Source of the DNA: Labilithrix sp.
GTDB lineage: Bacteria > Myxococcota > Polyangia > Polyangiales > Polyangiaceae
Reading direction: 5' to 3'
Length of the DNA stretch: 46,933 bases
Assembly (NCBI GenBank): GCA_028287035.1
Contig: JAQBQL010000003.1
Coordinates: forward strand, 1-46,933
Every line of letters begins with the position of its first letter. Positions within the stretch are counted from its first letter, which is position 1. Shown in pieces: positions 1 to 10,708 of this stretch. The notes under the pieces are model-generated. The model ran no database searches and was not told where the DNA came from. It was given only the letters and a program-made list of their open reading frames with translations. The position numbers were made by a program, and so were the translations under genes.

Positions 1-75
1 TGCTAGTTTCTGGGTTCGCGTTCGCCGGCGTTCGTTTCTACAGCCTCTGGGCTGTCTCTTCCGTGATCGTGCTCG

Positions 76-2073
<1,998 letters not shown>

Positions 2074-2076
2074 CCT

Positions 2077-3024
2077 TCAGGGCACGCTGTAGCGCGCCTT
2101 GTCGGCGGCGATGATCGCGACGTACTCCTCGGACGAGAGATACGGCTCGACCTCGCCCCGCTCGACCTCGGCCTCGAGCTGCTTCTTGATCTGACCGACG
2201 AGGCGGGACGGCGGAAGGGCGAACGCCTTCATGATCGCGTCGCCCACGCCGGAAGGAAGCGGCGGCTGCTTCGCGTCCTCGGCGGCGAGCAGCGCGATGC
2301 GACCGGCGAGCTCCTCGATCTGGTTCAGGCCCTTGCGCTTCTTCTCGGGGCGCTTGGTCGTGATGTCGGCGCGCGCCAGGCACAGCAGGTCGTCGAGGTG
2401 GCCGCCGAGCTCGCGGGCGAAGCGGCGCACCGCGCTGTCGGTCCAGCCCGGGTCGTACTGGTTGGCGCGCAGGTGGTGGAGCACGAGGAAGCGGATGGTG
2501 TCGCGGAGCGCGGGCTCCGGCGAGAACAGGCACACGCGACGTTCGAGCTTGTCGAACATGCGCGTGCCGACCTCGGCGTGACCGAGGAAGTGCACCTTGC
2601 CGTCGGGGCTGATCGAGCGCGTCTTCGTCTTGCCGATGTCGTGGAAGAGCGAGGCCCACCGCACCTCGAGCCGGGGCACCGCCTGGCGCACCACCTGCTT
2701 CGTGTGCTTCCACACGTCCTTGTGGCGCCACTCGGCGTCGCCGAAGCCGACCATCGCGTGCACCTCGGGGAAGAGCACGCGGAGGGCGCCGGCATCGAGC
2801 AGCGTGTCGAGGCCGAGCTCCGGGTCGTCTCCCATCACCACGCGGTCGAGCCGGGCGCGGACCGCGACGGCATCGAGCCGCATCGCCGCTTCGAGATCCT
2901 TGGTCGTGATGACGTGGACGAGCTCGTCCAGATGGCCCTTCTCGGACGCGACCGCAGCCATCTCCAGCGCGTCCATGGCGCGGTCAGGGCGTTCGGGGGT
3001 CGGCGCGGCCGTGGCTTGGTTCAT
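2077..3024 (-). CDS. HD-domain protein resembling the HD part of CCA-adding enzymes
   Basis: 315-residue putative metal-dependent phosphohydrolase. The HD core is visible as VWKHT (104-108), LFHDIGKTKTR (His128-Asp129), GHAEVG (His149) and LHH (183-184). The spacing and wording match the HD domain of bacterial tRNA nucleotidyltransferase/poly(A) polymerase proteins. The N-terminal nucleotidyltransferase head (GGxxRD and the DxD carboxylates) is absent. Residues 30-90 resemble the RNA-binding helical stretch that precedes HD in that family (inference). It is therefore either a stand-alone HD hydrolase or a remnant acting with a separate head protein. Substrate unknown. The start is ATG; divergent from the Ser-Gly lipoprotein gene. 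Confidence 0.8.
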   Translation of the reverse strand: MNQATAAPTPERPDRAMDALEMAAVASEKGHLDELVHVITTKDLEAAMRLDAVAVRARLDRVVMGDDPELGLDTLLDAGALRVLFPEVHAMVGFGDAEWRHKDVWKHTKQVVRQAVPRLEVRWASLFHDIGKTKTRSISPDGKVHFLGHAEVGTRMFDKLERRVCLFSPEPALRDTIRFLVLHHLRANQYDPGWTDSAVRRFARELGGHLDDLLCLARADITTKRPEKKRKGLNQIEELAGRIALLAAEDAKQPPLPSGVGDAIMKAFALPPSRLVGQIKKQLEAEVERGEVEPYLSSEEYVAIIAADKARYSVP

Positions 3025-3171
3025 GCGGGGGCGGGGTCCTTAGCATGCGAGCGCCCGGCCTCAAAGCACGTCACCTCTGCGCCCGACGCCGGGGCGGGAG
3101 ACACGAAGGAGTCGCCGGGCGGTGCGCTCGCGGTTGGACAAGACGGCCCCGGACCATGACACTCTGCCGCC

Positions 3172-3873
3172 ATGAGAGCGGCTGCATCCTTTTCCCTGGC
3201 TGTCACTGTCGTGCTCGGGGCGGCGCTCGCTGCGTCGGCATGCGGCGGGGCCGAGACGCAGGACCTGTTCGCACCGCAGAGCAGCTCGAGCGGCACCGAC
3301 CCGGGGTCGAGCGGCGCCTCCGGCAGCAGCGGCGCGAGCGGCAGCTCGGGGACCTCGGGCGCGTCGGGCACGAGCGGCACGAGCGGGTCGAGCGGCAGCA
3401 GCGGGTCGAGCGGCACCAGCGGCAGCAGCGGGTCGAGCGGCAGCAGCGGCACCAGCGGCAAGCCGGACGCCGGCCCCCCGCCCTACAAGAGCCCGGGCAT
3501 CTTCTGCGGCGTCGATCCGACCGACAAGGACGTCTACTGCGCGACGACGGGACACTGCTGCGCGCGCCGGACGGACGGCGACCTCACGTTCACCTGTGGG
3601 TCGGGCAACCCGGCAACGCAGTGCGCGGGCGGCATTCCGTTCACGTGCGACGACAGCACGGACTGCCCCACCGGTCAGCTCTGCTGCGGAACCTTCACGC
3701 CGAACATCGGGTATCGCTCGGCGGCTTGCAAGACCACGTGCCCGGTGACCACCACGGGGACCCAGCAGAACGTGCGCTTCTGCGATGCGAACGCGCCCGT
3801 CGACGAGTGTGCCTCGATCGGCCTCACGTGCGAGGAGAGCTCGAGCCTTCCGGGTTTCCACATCTGCAAGTGA
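3172..3873 (+). CDS. Cys-rich lipoprotein with a Ser-Gly repeat linker
   Basis: 233-residue predicted lipoprotein: signal peptide with lipobox ASAC (lipid Cys24), then a low-complexity linker (~37-98) of SSG/TSG/ASG units, then a ~130-residue domain with about 16 cysteines, including CC pairs (GHCCAR, LCCGT). The many cysteines suggest a disulphide-stabilised extracytoplasmic domain on a flexible tether. Such tethered Cys-rich lipoproteins are frequent in myxobacteria (family knowledge); no function is known. The stop codon overlaps the GTG start of the next gene (GTGA), so the two are probably translationally coupled and work together at the cell surface. Confidence 0.82.
   Translation: MRAAASFSLAVTVVLGAALAASACGGAETQDLFAPQSSSSGTDPGSSGASGSSGASGSSGTSGASGTSGTSGSSGSSGSSGTSGSSGSSGSSGTSGKPDAGPPPYKSPGIFCGVDPTDKDVYCATTGHCCARRTDGDLTFTCGSGNPATQCAGGIPFTCDDSTDCPTGQLCCGTFTPNIGYRSAACKTTCPVTTTGTQQNVRFCDANAPVDECASIGLTCEESSSLPGFHICK
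3300..3463 (+). repeat. Low-complexity Ser-Gly coding repeat
   Basis: In-frame short tandem repetition (AGCAGCGGGTCGAGCGGC-like units) encoding SSG/TSG/ASG triplets inside the lipoprotein gene. Such arrays change length by slippage or recombination. It acts as a protein linker and is not a separate element. Confidence 0.8.
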
Positions 3874-5279
3874 GGTCGGCGCTCGCCGGCGTCGCCTCGC
3901 TGCTCCTCCTCGTGCTCACCGTCGCCGGCTGCGCGCGGCGCGAGGGCAGCACGCCTTCGGAGGGGCACGATCCGCCGCTCGTCCCGGCCCGGGATGCGAG
4001 CACCGAAGAAGACGCGGCGCCGCTCGCGGGCCGCGCGGACGCCGCGCCGACGCGCATCGATCCCGACGGTGACGACGATCCCGAGGACCCCGGCACCGGG
4101 CCCGCGCCTGCCGCTGGGCACTTCGAGAAGGTCGGCACGCCGCCACTCGCGCTCACCCGCATCTGTGACCTGACCCCGCTCGGCGATGCGCTCTACGCCG
4201 CGCACGCGAACCAGCCGCTCGGCACCGACGGCGCCACCATCACGCGGTACGTGCCGGGCGCCGCGAGGCCCTTCACGGTCGCCTTCGACTGGAATCGCGC
4301 CGGCGAGCCGACCAAGGGTGGCGGGGCCGGACAGGGCTTCAGCCGCGTGCACGCGATCGGCGGGCGGCTCTTCGTGCCCGACAACGATCCTCCGTACAAC
4401 GGCCTCGGTCTCGTCGAGTACGGGACCGAGGGCTACGTGTTCGTGAGCGACGCCAAGGGCGTGTTCGCGCCGCCGCGCGCGCCGCAGCACCGCCCGCCGG
4501 GCAGCCCCGACCTGCGTGACTGGGCCGGCGGCAAGGCGGGAGCCGGGGTGCTGCCGCGCGCCTATCACGTGCTCGATTCCATCCGGTTCCGCGGCGCTCT
4601 GTACGCGTCGACCGGCTCCGTGCCGCCGGCCGAGAAGGCATGGCGCGGGGCGTCGCCGGGCGCGCTCCACCGGGCGAACGAGGACGGCTCGCGCTGGGTC
4701 TACGAGACCGATTACCCGTTCCCGTGGAAGAACGGCGTATGGCGGCTCACCTTCATGGTGCGCTTCCAGGACCGGCTCTATGCGGGGATCCAGGACTACG
4801 ACGGGCGCGAGCCGAACGATTATGTGTATTTTACACCGTCGTCGGCGCCCGCGCTCTCCCATGAGGACGCGCACCCGGTGCGCATCACGGCGGCCGGAGC
4901 GGCCGGCACGCTCCGCTGGTGGGTCGACACCAGGGCAACGCCGCCGCGGCTCTACTGGATCGCCTGGTCGCGCGACGCGGGCATCGCCCTGCGGAGCACC
5001 ACCGACGGCGACACGTGGACGACCATCCCGCTGCCCGCGGAGGCCGGGCGCCCGACCGACATCACGCGCTTCCGCGACGCGGTCGTCGTCCTCGCCGAGC
5101 GTGGGCTCTACCGGATCGACAAAAGCGGAACGGCGGCGGTCATCGCGACCGTCGCCGACAAGAAGACCCCCTTCGAGGTCAGTGACTTCTTCTGCGCCGC
5201 TCCCCTGGCGGTGTTCCAGAACGCCCTCTACGCAGGCGGCCAGCGTGGAGGCACGCTGTACCGCCTGGCGGAGGACTGA
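3870..5279 (+). CDS. Lipoprotein with predicted beta-propeller-like repeats
   Basis: 469-residue predicted lipoprotein. The GTG start at 3870 overlaps the previous stop codon and is followed at once by a signal peptide with lipobox TVAGC; the open frame upstream of it is only a shadow of the neighbouring gene. After an Asp/Pro-rich linker (~25-85) come recurrent segments of the type GDALYAAH, GGRLFVPD, RGALYAST, QDRLYAGI, QNALYAGG, roughly one per 60-90 residues. This is the look of WD/Kelch-like or sialidase-like propeller blades (inference). No catalytic motif recognised. It converges on the amidohydrolase gene with no intergenic base: the two stop codons share the palindrome TGATCA. Confidence 0.8.
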   Translation: MRSALAGVASLLLLVLTVAGCARREGSTPSEGHDPPLVPARDASTEEDAAPLAGRADAAPTRIDPDGDDDPEDPGTGPAPAAGHFEKVGTPPLALTRICDLTPLGDALYAAHANQPLGTDGATITRYVPGAARPFTVAFDWNRAGEPTKGGGAGQGFSRVHAIGGRLFVPDNDPPYNGLGLVEYGTEGYVFVSDAKGVFAPPRAPQHRPPGSPDLRDWAGGKAGAGVLPRAYHVLDSIRFRGALYASTGSVPPAEKAWRGASPGALHRANEDGSRWVYETDYPFPWKNGVWRLTFMVRFQDRLYAGIQDYDGREPNDYVYFTPSSAPALSHEDAHPVRITAAGAAGTLRWWVDTRATPPRLYWIAWSRDAGIALRSTTDGDTWTTIPLPAEAGRPTDITRFRDAVVVLAERGLYRIDKSGTAAVIATVADKKTPFEVSDFFCAAPLAVFQNALYAGGQRGGTLYRLAED

Positions 5280-7892
5280 TCAGGGGCTCGTGAGGTCGGC
5301 AGCGGTGCGGGGGTAGATCTTCCGGTTGGAGAAGCTGAACCCGCAGATGCCGACGATCTTCGTGAAGGTCGTGTCGACCGCGTACGTGTTGTCGAGCGCC
5401 GTGAACAGGTAGTCGTCGACGCGCAGGCCGTTGACGCTCGCGTCCTGCACCGTGAACTCGTCGAAGTCGCCGGCGGGCGCATCCGAGTTCATGAGTGTCA
5501 CCTTCACCGCGTCGACCTCGCAGAGCATGCTCTCGAAGCCCTCGGCGCTGACGCCCTGCACGGTCTTCACGTTCGAGATGTCGGCGGTCGCGAACACGTT
5601 CGGGCCGAACGGCAGCGTGGTGCCGGGATCCGTGACCGTGATCTTCGGGTTACGGAGGGTCGTCACGTTGAAGACCTCCTCGTAGTCACCCTCGACGTCG
5701 ACCTTGTTGCCGACCGCGACGGTGGGGCTCGCGGCGCCGGTCTCGACGTAGAGGCCGGAGAAGGGCGCGCCGCCCGCCGCCTGCGCGAAGAAGCCACGAT
5801 CGGTCGTGCCGGTCGTGCGAAGGCCCGTCACGTAGAGGTCGTGGACGCGCGCGCGCGCCGAGCCGGACGCGGGGTGACCGGCCTCGGCCGGGTTCCGGAG
5901 CTGCTGGACGGTGAAGTCCGCCGCGCACTGCGCCTGACCCGGGTTCGGGGTGGTCGGGCAGGTGGCGTCGCACGCGTCGCCCTTGCCGTCCTTGTCGCCG
6001 TCGGCCTGGTCGGCGTTGGCGAGCTCGGGGCAGTTGTCGACCGCGTTGGGGACGCCGTCGTCGTCGAGGTCGTCGCTGCTCGGCGGCGTGCACGCCTCGC
6101 CGGCCTCGAGCGGGCACTTGTCGCACGCGTCGCCGATGCCGTCGCCGTCGGTGTCGACCTGGGCCTTGTTCTCGTCCATCGGGCGGATCGGGTTGAAGAC
6201 GGTCGGGCAGTTGTCCGCGCTGTCGGTCACGCCGTCGCCGTCCTTGTCGGTGCCGCCGGGGGGCGTCATGTAGACGGACGCGTAGTCGAGGGGCGCGGGC
6301 GTCGGTCCGCGGTACGGAACGCAGCTCGGCTCGTCCTTCGGGATGGTGCCGCGGCAGTAGCTGAGCGGATAGATGGCGTCGGCCTGCGTCTGGAGGTCGG
6401 CGAGCGTGACGGTCCCGAGGTCCTGCTTCACGCAGACCTTCTTCTTGATCGTGCACATCTCGAGGTCCTCGCACGTCTCGGCGCCGAGGCCCTTCTGCGC
6501 GAGCAGATCGGCGTCGCCGTAGAGCGCCTTGCCGCCGCGCATGACGAGGAGGACGTCCTCGGGGTTCGACGCGATGACCGCGCGGTAGTCGGCGCCCGGC
6601 GCCGTGCTGAAGATCGCGATGTCACCGACGTAGCCGGGCTTGAGCGCGCCGGCCGCGTCCTTCGCGCCGATCGCGAAGGCGGGGTTGACCGTGACCATCT
6701 GCCAGAGCTGACGGTCGGTGAAGTGCCCGCCGAAGTAGGTCTTGTTCAGCTCGTCGGCGCAGCGGAGCTCGCGCGACATGTTCATCGAGCCCGACGGGAG
6801 CCAGTCGGTGCCGAGCGAGATCTGGACGCCCAGGTTGTCGTAGAGGACCACCTCGGCGGTGTTGCCGTAGAGATCGACGTTCGAGCGCGGCGACCACACG
6901 AGGCCGGTCTGCGTCGGGTGGAGCTTCGCGACGTCGGGCGCGGAGAGGCCGACGCCGTGGATGATCGCGGTCTGCTTCGCGAGGAGCATGTGCGTCGGGT
7001 CGGCGGGATCGCTCTGGCAGGCGAACTCGCGGTGGGCCGCCTCGTTCACGCCTTCCGCGATGTGCGGGAGGAAGCCGTCGAGCGGGGTGACGGAGGCGGC
7101 GGTCCGGCGCGAGGCCGAGTACGGCGCGCAGCCGGTGCCCGGCGCGGGCGGGAACGGATTGGGGGGCGTCGAGTCGCCGAGCGGGAAGGTCTCGCTGTCG
7201 ACGAGCTTGATCTTCATGCCCTCGAGCATCGCCGGCGACGAGTCCACGTCGCGGATGAGGCCGGCCTTGCCGCCTGCGCCCGCGGTGGTGGTGGTGCCGC
7301 TCATCAGGAAGCGCAGCTCGGCGGCGATGATCGCGTTGGCCGGCGCGGTGCCCGCGGTGGTGAGCTTCTTGTGGCCCTCGAGACCCTTCCGCCAGTCGTG
7401 ACGGTGCTCGTAGCGCTCGGTGCCGTGGGGGAGCGGCGGGGTGTTCGCGAACGAGATGTGGTCGTGCGGGTTGATGAGGCCTGGCGAGATGACCGCGTTC
7501 TTGCACTCGACGACCGAGGCCGCCGCGTAGGCTGCCTGGTACTTCGTCGCGTCCGCGTAGGCGGGGGTCGTCTTGCAGTCCTTCGCGGCGCACGCGATGT
7601 TGCCCGTCTCGTCGATGAGGAGCTCGCCGTCGGTGGGCGCGTCGGGCAGGAGGAGGCGCCCCTTCAGCAGGGTGCCCGCGGTGCCCGCCTTCGTCACGGT
7701 GCAGCTGCCGCGCGCGCCGAGCGGCCCGCCGTCCTCGTCGCCGCCGCCGCCGTCGCCGGGAGTGACGGAGCCGTCTCCGCCGTCCGCGGTGGGGGTGGTG
7801 CCGCCGGGGGCGTCACCGTTGTCGGAGCAGCCGGTCAGCTTGACGAGGGCGATGAAAGGAACGAGCGCAAGGAGAGGGCGAAGCTTGTTCAT
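5280..7892 (-). CDS. Surface lipoprotein: amidohydrolase + thrombospondin type 3 repeats + OB-like domain
   Basis: 870 residues, taking the ATG at 7892 that begins a signal peptide with lipobox LTGC (Cys22). Residues ~70-460 form a metal-dependent amidohydrolase of the chlorohydrolase/deaminase type: NPHDH (His143, His145), LPHIAEG (His277), IIHG (His312), the SN segment near 337 and LGTDW (Asp363). Residues ~549-646 are calcium-binding TSP3 repeats ([30 protein letters not shown] and similar). Residues ~660-870 look like an OB-fold-type domain seen in secreted nucleases (inference, weak). The substrate cannot be told; cyclic amides, ureas or aminopurine-like molecules are typical for the superfamily. 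It probably acts on the outside of the cell. A TATAGT hexamer lies about 35 nt upstream. Confidence 0.87.
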   Translation of the reverse strand: MNKLRPLLALVPFIALVKLTGCSDNGDAPGGTTPTADGGDGSVTPGDGGGGDEDGGPLGARGSCTVTKAGTAGTLLKGRLLLPDAPTDGELLIDETGNIACAAKDCKTTPAYADATKYQAAYAAASVVECKNAVISPGLINPHDHISFANTPPLPHGTERYEHRHDWRKGLEGHKKLTTAGTAPANAIIAAELRFLMSGTTTTAGAGGKAGLIRDVDSSPAMLEGMKIKLVDSETFPLGDSTPPNPFPPAPGTGCAPYSASRRTAASVTPLDGFLPHIAEGVNEAAHREFACQSDPADPTHMLLAKQTAIIHGVGLSAPDVAKLHPTQTGLVWSPRSNVDLYGNTAEVVLYDNLGVQISLGTDWLPSGSMNMSRELRCADELNKTYFGGHFTDRQLWQMVTVNPAFAIGAKDAAGALKPGYVGDIAIFSTAPGADYRAVIASNPEDVLLVMRGGKALYGDADLLAQKGLGAETCEDLEMCTIKKKVCVKQDLGTVTLADLQTQADAIYPLSYCRGTIPKDEPSCVPYRGPTPAPLDYASVYMTPPGGTDKDGDGVTDSADNCPTVFNPIRPMDENKAQVDTDGDGIGDACDKCPLEAGEACTPPSSDDLDDDGVPNAVDNCPELANADQADGDKDGKGDACDATCPTTPNPGQAQCAADFTVQQLRNPAEAGHPASGSARARVHDLYVTGLRTTGTTDRGFFAQAAGGAPFSGLYVETGAASPTVAVGNKVDVEGDYEEVFNVTTLRNPKITVTDPGTTLPFGPNVFATADISNVKTVQGVSAEGFESMLCEVDAVKVTLMNSDAPAGDFDEFTVQDASVNGLRVDDYLFTALDNTYAVDTTFTKIVGICGFSFSNRKIYPRTAADLTSP

Positions 7893-7926
7893 CTGTGATT
7901 TCCGAAGGTCCCGAAAAAGGTGCGTC

Positions 7927-7932
7927 ACTATA
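7927..7932 (-). promoter_or_regulatory. Possible -10 element of the amidohydrolase gene
   Basis: TATAGT on the minus strand, 34 nt before the ATG at 7892, giving a leader of roughly 27 nt. No recognisable -35 sequence. It lies at the divergent junction with the radical SAM gene. Confidence 0.4.
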
Positions 7933-8035
7933 GCGACGGACTCCGCGCGCGCACGTGCCGTCCGCGAAACAAAGAGCGAATGAGGTTGAGGCTTTCGCCG
8001 CGGCCGAACTTGCAACGGTGGCGTTTTGCCGTAAG

Positions 8036-8041
8036 AAGGAG
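8036..8041 (+). promoter_or_regulatory. Shine-Dalgarno sequence that decides the radical SAM start
   Basis: AAGGAG, followed after 6 nt by TTG at 8048. It is the best ribosome-binding site in the interval and argues for the TTG rather than upstream in-frame starts (from 7955), whose 31 extra residues have no conserved look. Confidence 0.7.
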
Positions 8042-8047
8042 CCCGGT

Positions 8048-9559
8048 TTGAAGGTCGACGTTCATGTCACGCGCGAGTCGCGCATCCGCTCGCGCCTCAG
8101 CGATGAGGTGGGGCGCATCGAAAAGCAGGCGCCGTTCACGGTCGCGCTGACGTATCCCTCGCCGTACGGGGCGGGCATGAGCTCGCTCGGCTACCAGCGC
8201 ATCTACCGCGCGATCATGGAGTCGCCGGGTCTCGCGTGCGAGCGCGTCATGCTCGACGACGAGGCCGAGACGAACCTCGCCGCCCAGGCGCGGCCGGTGA
8301 GCTACGAGTCACTGCGGCCGCTCGAGGAGTTCCCGGTCATCGCCGCGAGCGTGGCCTACGAGATCGAGATCGGCGGCCTCGTCCGCATGCTCGAGGCGGC
8401 CAGCATCCCCGCGCTCCGCACCGAGCGTGACGCGCGGCGGCATCCGTTCGTCCTGGCGGGCGGTCCCCTCACCTTCTCGAACCCCCTGCCGCTCGCGCCG
8501 TTCTGCGACGCGCTGGTGATCGGCGAGGCCGAGGTGATCACGGTCGAGGTGCTGCGCGTGCTGGAGTCGACGGCCTCGCACGCCGATCGGCTCGCGGCGC
8601 TCGCCCGGATCCCGCACGTGTTCGTGCCCGAGATCCACGGCGCCATTCTTCCCTCCGTCGCCAAGGTGCCGGACGACATGATCCCGGCGTACGCCGCGAT
8701 CCGCTCGCCGCACATGGTGCTGAGCGACATGTTCCTCGTCGAGACCGAGCGCGGCTGCTCGCGGCGCTGCACCTACTGCGTCATGCGGCGGTCGACGAAC
8801 GGCGGCATGCGCCTCGCGCCGATGGAGCGCATCCTGGAGCTCGTTCCGCACGACGCGAAACGCGTCGGGCTCGTCGGCGCGGCCGTCAGTGACCACCCGC
8901 GCATCGTCGACATCGTCAACACGCTCACCGATCAGGGCCGCGAGGTCGGGCTCTCGTCGCTTCGCCCCGATCGCCTCAAGGACGACTTCGTGGCCGCGCT
9001 CGCCCGGGCCGGGTACCGCACGCTCACCACCGCGATGGACGGGCCGAGCGAGAAGATGCGCGAGCTCCTGGAGCGCCGCGCCAAGGAGAAGCACCTCATT
9101 CGCTGCGCCGAGCTCGCGCGCCAGCACGGCATGCACACGCTGAAGCTCTATCTGATGATCGGGCTCCCCGGCGAGACCGACGACGACATCGACGAGTGCG
9201 CGCGCTTCACGACGGAGCTCTCGAAGATCGTCCCGGTGGCGCTCGGGATCGCGCCGTTCTGCGCGAAGCGGAACACGCCGATGGACGGGACGGCGTTCGC
9301 CGGCATCAGCGTGGTCGAGAAGCGGCTCGAGCGCCTTCGCCGCGGGCTCCGTGGCCGCGCCGACGTGCGCTCCACCAGCGCGAAGTGGGCCTGGGTCGAG
9401 TACGTGCTCGCGCAGGGCGGGCCCGACGAGGGGCTCGCGGTCCTCGAGGCGGTGCGCGACGGCGGCAACTTCGCCGCCTACAAGAAGGCGTTCGGGAAGC
9501 TCGATCTGCGCGTTGGCAAGGAGAAGCCTCGCCGCTCCCTCGCCATCGCGAACGTGTAG
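8048..9559 (+). CDS. Radical SAM protein with B12-binding-like N-terminal region
   Basis: 503 residues from the TTG start. The 4Fe-4S/SAM motif is CSRRCTYC (CxxxCxxC) within [17 protein letters not shown]. Further radical SAM features follow: a [11 protein letters not shown] segment, [24 protein letters not shown] and the [15 protein letters not shown] strand. The N-terminal ~190 residues ([16 protein letters not shown]..., [19 protein letters not shown]) match the degenerate cobalamin-binding-type domain of COG1032-like radical SAM enzymes. The reaction is unknown; relatives include methylthiotransferases, methyltransferases and ring-forming enzymes. It stands alone, with the repeat cluster directly downstream. 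Confidence 0.87.
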   Translation: MKVDVHVTRESRIRSRLSDEVGRIEKQAPFTVALTYPSPYGAGMSSLGYQRIYRAIMESPGLACERVMLDDEAETNLAAQARPVSYESLRPLEEFPVIAASVAYEIEIGGLVRMLEAASIPALRTERDARRHPFVLAGGPLTFSNPLPLAPFCDALVIGEAEVITVEVLRVLESTASHADRLAALARIPHVFVPEIHGAILPSVAKVPDDMIPAYAAIRSPHMVLSDMFLVETERGCSRRCTYCVMRRSTNGGMRLAPMERILELVPHDAKRVGLVGAAVSDHPRIVDIVNTLTDQGREVGLSSLRPDRLKDDFVAALARAGYRTLTTAMDGPSEKMRELLERRAKEKHLIRCAELARQHGMHTLKLYLMIGLPGETDDDIDECARFTTELSKIVPVALGIAPFCAKRNTPMDGTAFAGISVVEKRLERLRRGLRGRADVRSTSAKWAWVEYVLAQGGPDEGLAVLEAVRDGGNFAAYKKAFGKLDLRVGKEKPRRSLAIANV

Positions 9560-9583
9560 CGGCGGGCGCGGGCGCCGCGGTTT

Positions 9584-9651
9584 CGTTCGGATCCCTTTCG
9601 ATCTCGCAGCGCCCCGGAGCCCCTCGGACCGGGAAAGTCGTTCGGATCCCT
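9584..9651 (-). repeat. Left arm of a 55-bp-period repeat cluster (two inverted cores)
   Basis: Two copies of CGTTCGGATCCCT at 9584-9596 and 9639-9651, 55 bp apart and both in the orientation opposite to the three cores of the right arm. Each is followed by a CGATC-rich tail. Part of the otherwise geneless 9560-9903 stretch. Confidence 0.85.
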
Positions 9652-9730
9652 CTCGATCGCGACCTGCTGCCGTGCCGCCGGGGGCGCGCCGCCCGCATCC
9701 AGCGTCGTTTCCCCGCGAGCCGCGGAAAGT

Positions 9731-9863
9731 CGGCAGGGATCCGAACGAATTCGCGCCCTCCGAGGACGCCCCCAACGCGGAGCTCGGCAGGGATCCGAAC
9801 GAATTCGGCCCCCCTCGGGACGCCCCTCAACGCGGAAGTCGGCAGGGATCCGAACGAATTCGG
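9731..9863 (+). repeat. Right arm of the repeat cluster: three direct 54-55-bp units
   Basis: The 19-mer AGGGATCCGAACGAATTCG occurs at 9735, 9789 and 9844 (periods 54 and 55), each preceded by CGGC. The DNA between the cores is also partly conserved (GACGCCCC...AACGCGGA). Each core carries two palindromic hexamers, GGATCC and GAATTC. Together with the left arm this makes a head-to-head arrangement around 9652-9730. The 344-bp stretch 9560-9903 has no gene of its own and ends with the promoter of the methyltransferase gene. Confidence 0.88.
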
Positions 9864-9891
9864 TCGCAAGGCGCCCACGGAGCGCCTCGGG

Positions 9892-9897
9892 TACGCT
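9892..9897 (+). promoter_or_regulatory. -10-like element, leaderless start of the methyltransferase
   Basis: TACGCT followed by 6 nt and then GTG at 9904. A transcript starting ~7 nt after the hexamer would begin at the start codon. No Shine-Dalgarno sequence is visible. Confidence 0.5.
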
Positions 9898-9903
9898 GGC
9901 CCC

Positions 9904-10701
9904 GTGAAGCGCTCCGGGATCGATCCTCGTCTGTTCGTGGTGTGCGCGGTGGTGGCGGCGTTCGGGGCCGGATGGACGCTGCGCGCCAGGGTGACCACGA
10001 CGGTCGAGCCGCGTACGGTCGCGAGCGCCGGGACGACTGCAGCGGCCGTCGCGCCGTCCGCAGCCCCGGCGGCCTCCGCGACCGCGGCCTCCGACCCCGC
10101 GGCGATGCAGGCCGCGTTCGACGCGATCTATGCCAAGGCCAGCTGGGGGACCAACGGCGGCGACGCGGGCGCCTCCGGCTTCGGCTCGACGATGCGCGCC
10201 ACCGCCCTCTACCGCGCGTTCCTCGCGCAGTTCATGAAGGACACCAAGGTCACCTCGGTCGTCGATGCCGGCTGCGGTGACTGGGAGTCCACGCAGGCGA
10301 TCGACTGGAGCGGCATCGACTACAAGGGCTACGACATCGTCGCGTCGGTCATCGAGAGCGACAAGAAGCGGTTCGAGAAGCCGAACGTCCACTTCTTCAC
10401 CGCGAACATCGTCGACACCGAGCTGCCCGCTGCCGATCTCCTGATCGTGAAGCAGGTCCTGCAGCACCTGCCGAACGCGGCGGTCGCGAAGTTCCTCACG
10501 CAGCTGCCGAAGTACAAGCACGTGCTGATCATGAACAGCGTCGGTGCCCGCAGCCTGTCCGCCGACAACAAGGCCATCGAGGCCGGCGGCTTCCGCCCGC
10601 TCGACATCACGCGGCCGCCCTTCGAGGTGCCGGCCGCGAAGATCCTCACCTACTGGGACGGCGGGAACATGCAGCAGCTCCAGTACGTCGCCCGGAAGTG
10701 A
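9904..10701 (+). CDS. Membrane-anchored class I SAM-dependent methyltransferase
   Basis: 265 residues from GTG at 9904. An N-terminal signal anchor (~10-26, after the basic stretch MKRSGIDPR) and an Ala/Thr-rich linker (~30-65) precede a Rossmann methyltransferase domain (~66-265). SAM motif I is VVDAGCGDW (119-127), followed by DYKGYDIV as the acidic strand-2 motif and LLIVKQVLQHLP as the post-motif segment. The open frame upstream is only repeat DNA. Basic residues before the helix favour N-in topology, which would place the catalytic domain outside the cytoplasm, where SAM is not expected; the reverse topology is possible. Substrate unknown. It converges on hflX with 7 nt between the stops. 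Confidence 0.82.
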   Translation: MKRSGIDPRLFVVCAVVAAFGAGWTLRARVTTTVEPRTVASAGTTAAAVAPSAAPAASATAASDPAAMQAAFDAIYAKASWGTNGGDAGASGFGSTMRATALYRAFLAQFMKDTKVTSVVDAGCGDWESTQAIDWSGIDYKGYDIVASVIESDKKRFEKPNVHFFTANIVDTELPAADLLIVKQVLQHLPNAAVAKFLTQLPKYKHVLIMNSVGARSLSADNKAIEAGGFRPLDITRPPFEVPAAKILTYWDGGNMQQLQYVARK

Positions 10702-10708
10702 GCGACCG

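Noticed and set aside
3021..3461. Pro/Leu-repeat protein on the minus strand
   Set aside because: Antisense of the Ser-Gly linker; repeats of this kind always give long mirror frames.
9731..9863. CRISPR-like array
   Set aside because: Only three direct units, the intervening segments are similar to each other rather than unique, two further cores are inverted, and no cas genes are present.
9196..9903. N-terminal extension of the methyltransferase through the repeat cluster
   Set aside because: It overlaps the radical SAM gene in another frame and translates repeat DNA; the GTG at 9904 has a promoter-like hexamer at leaderless spacing and starts a sensible anchor.
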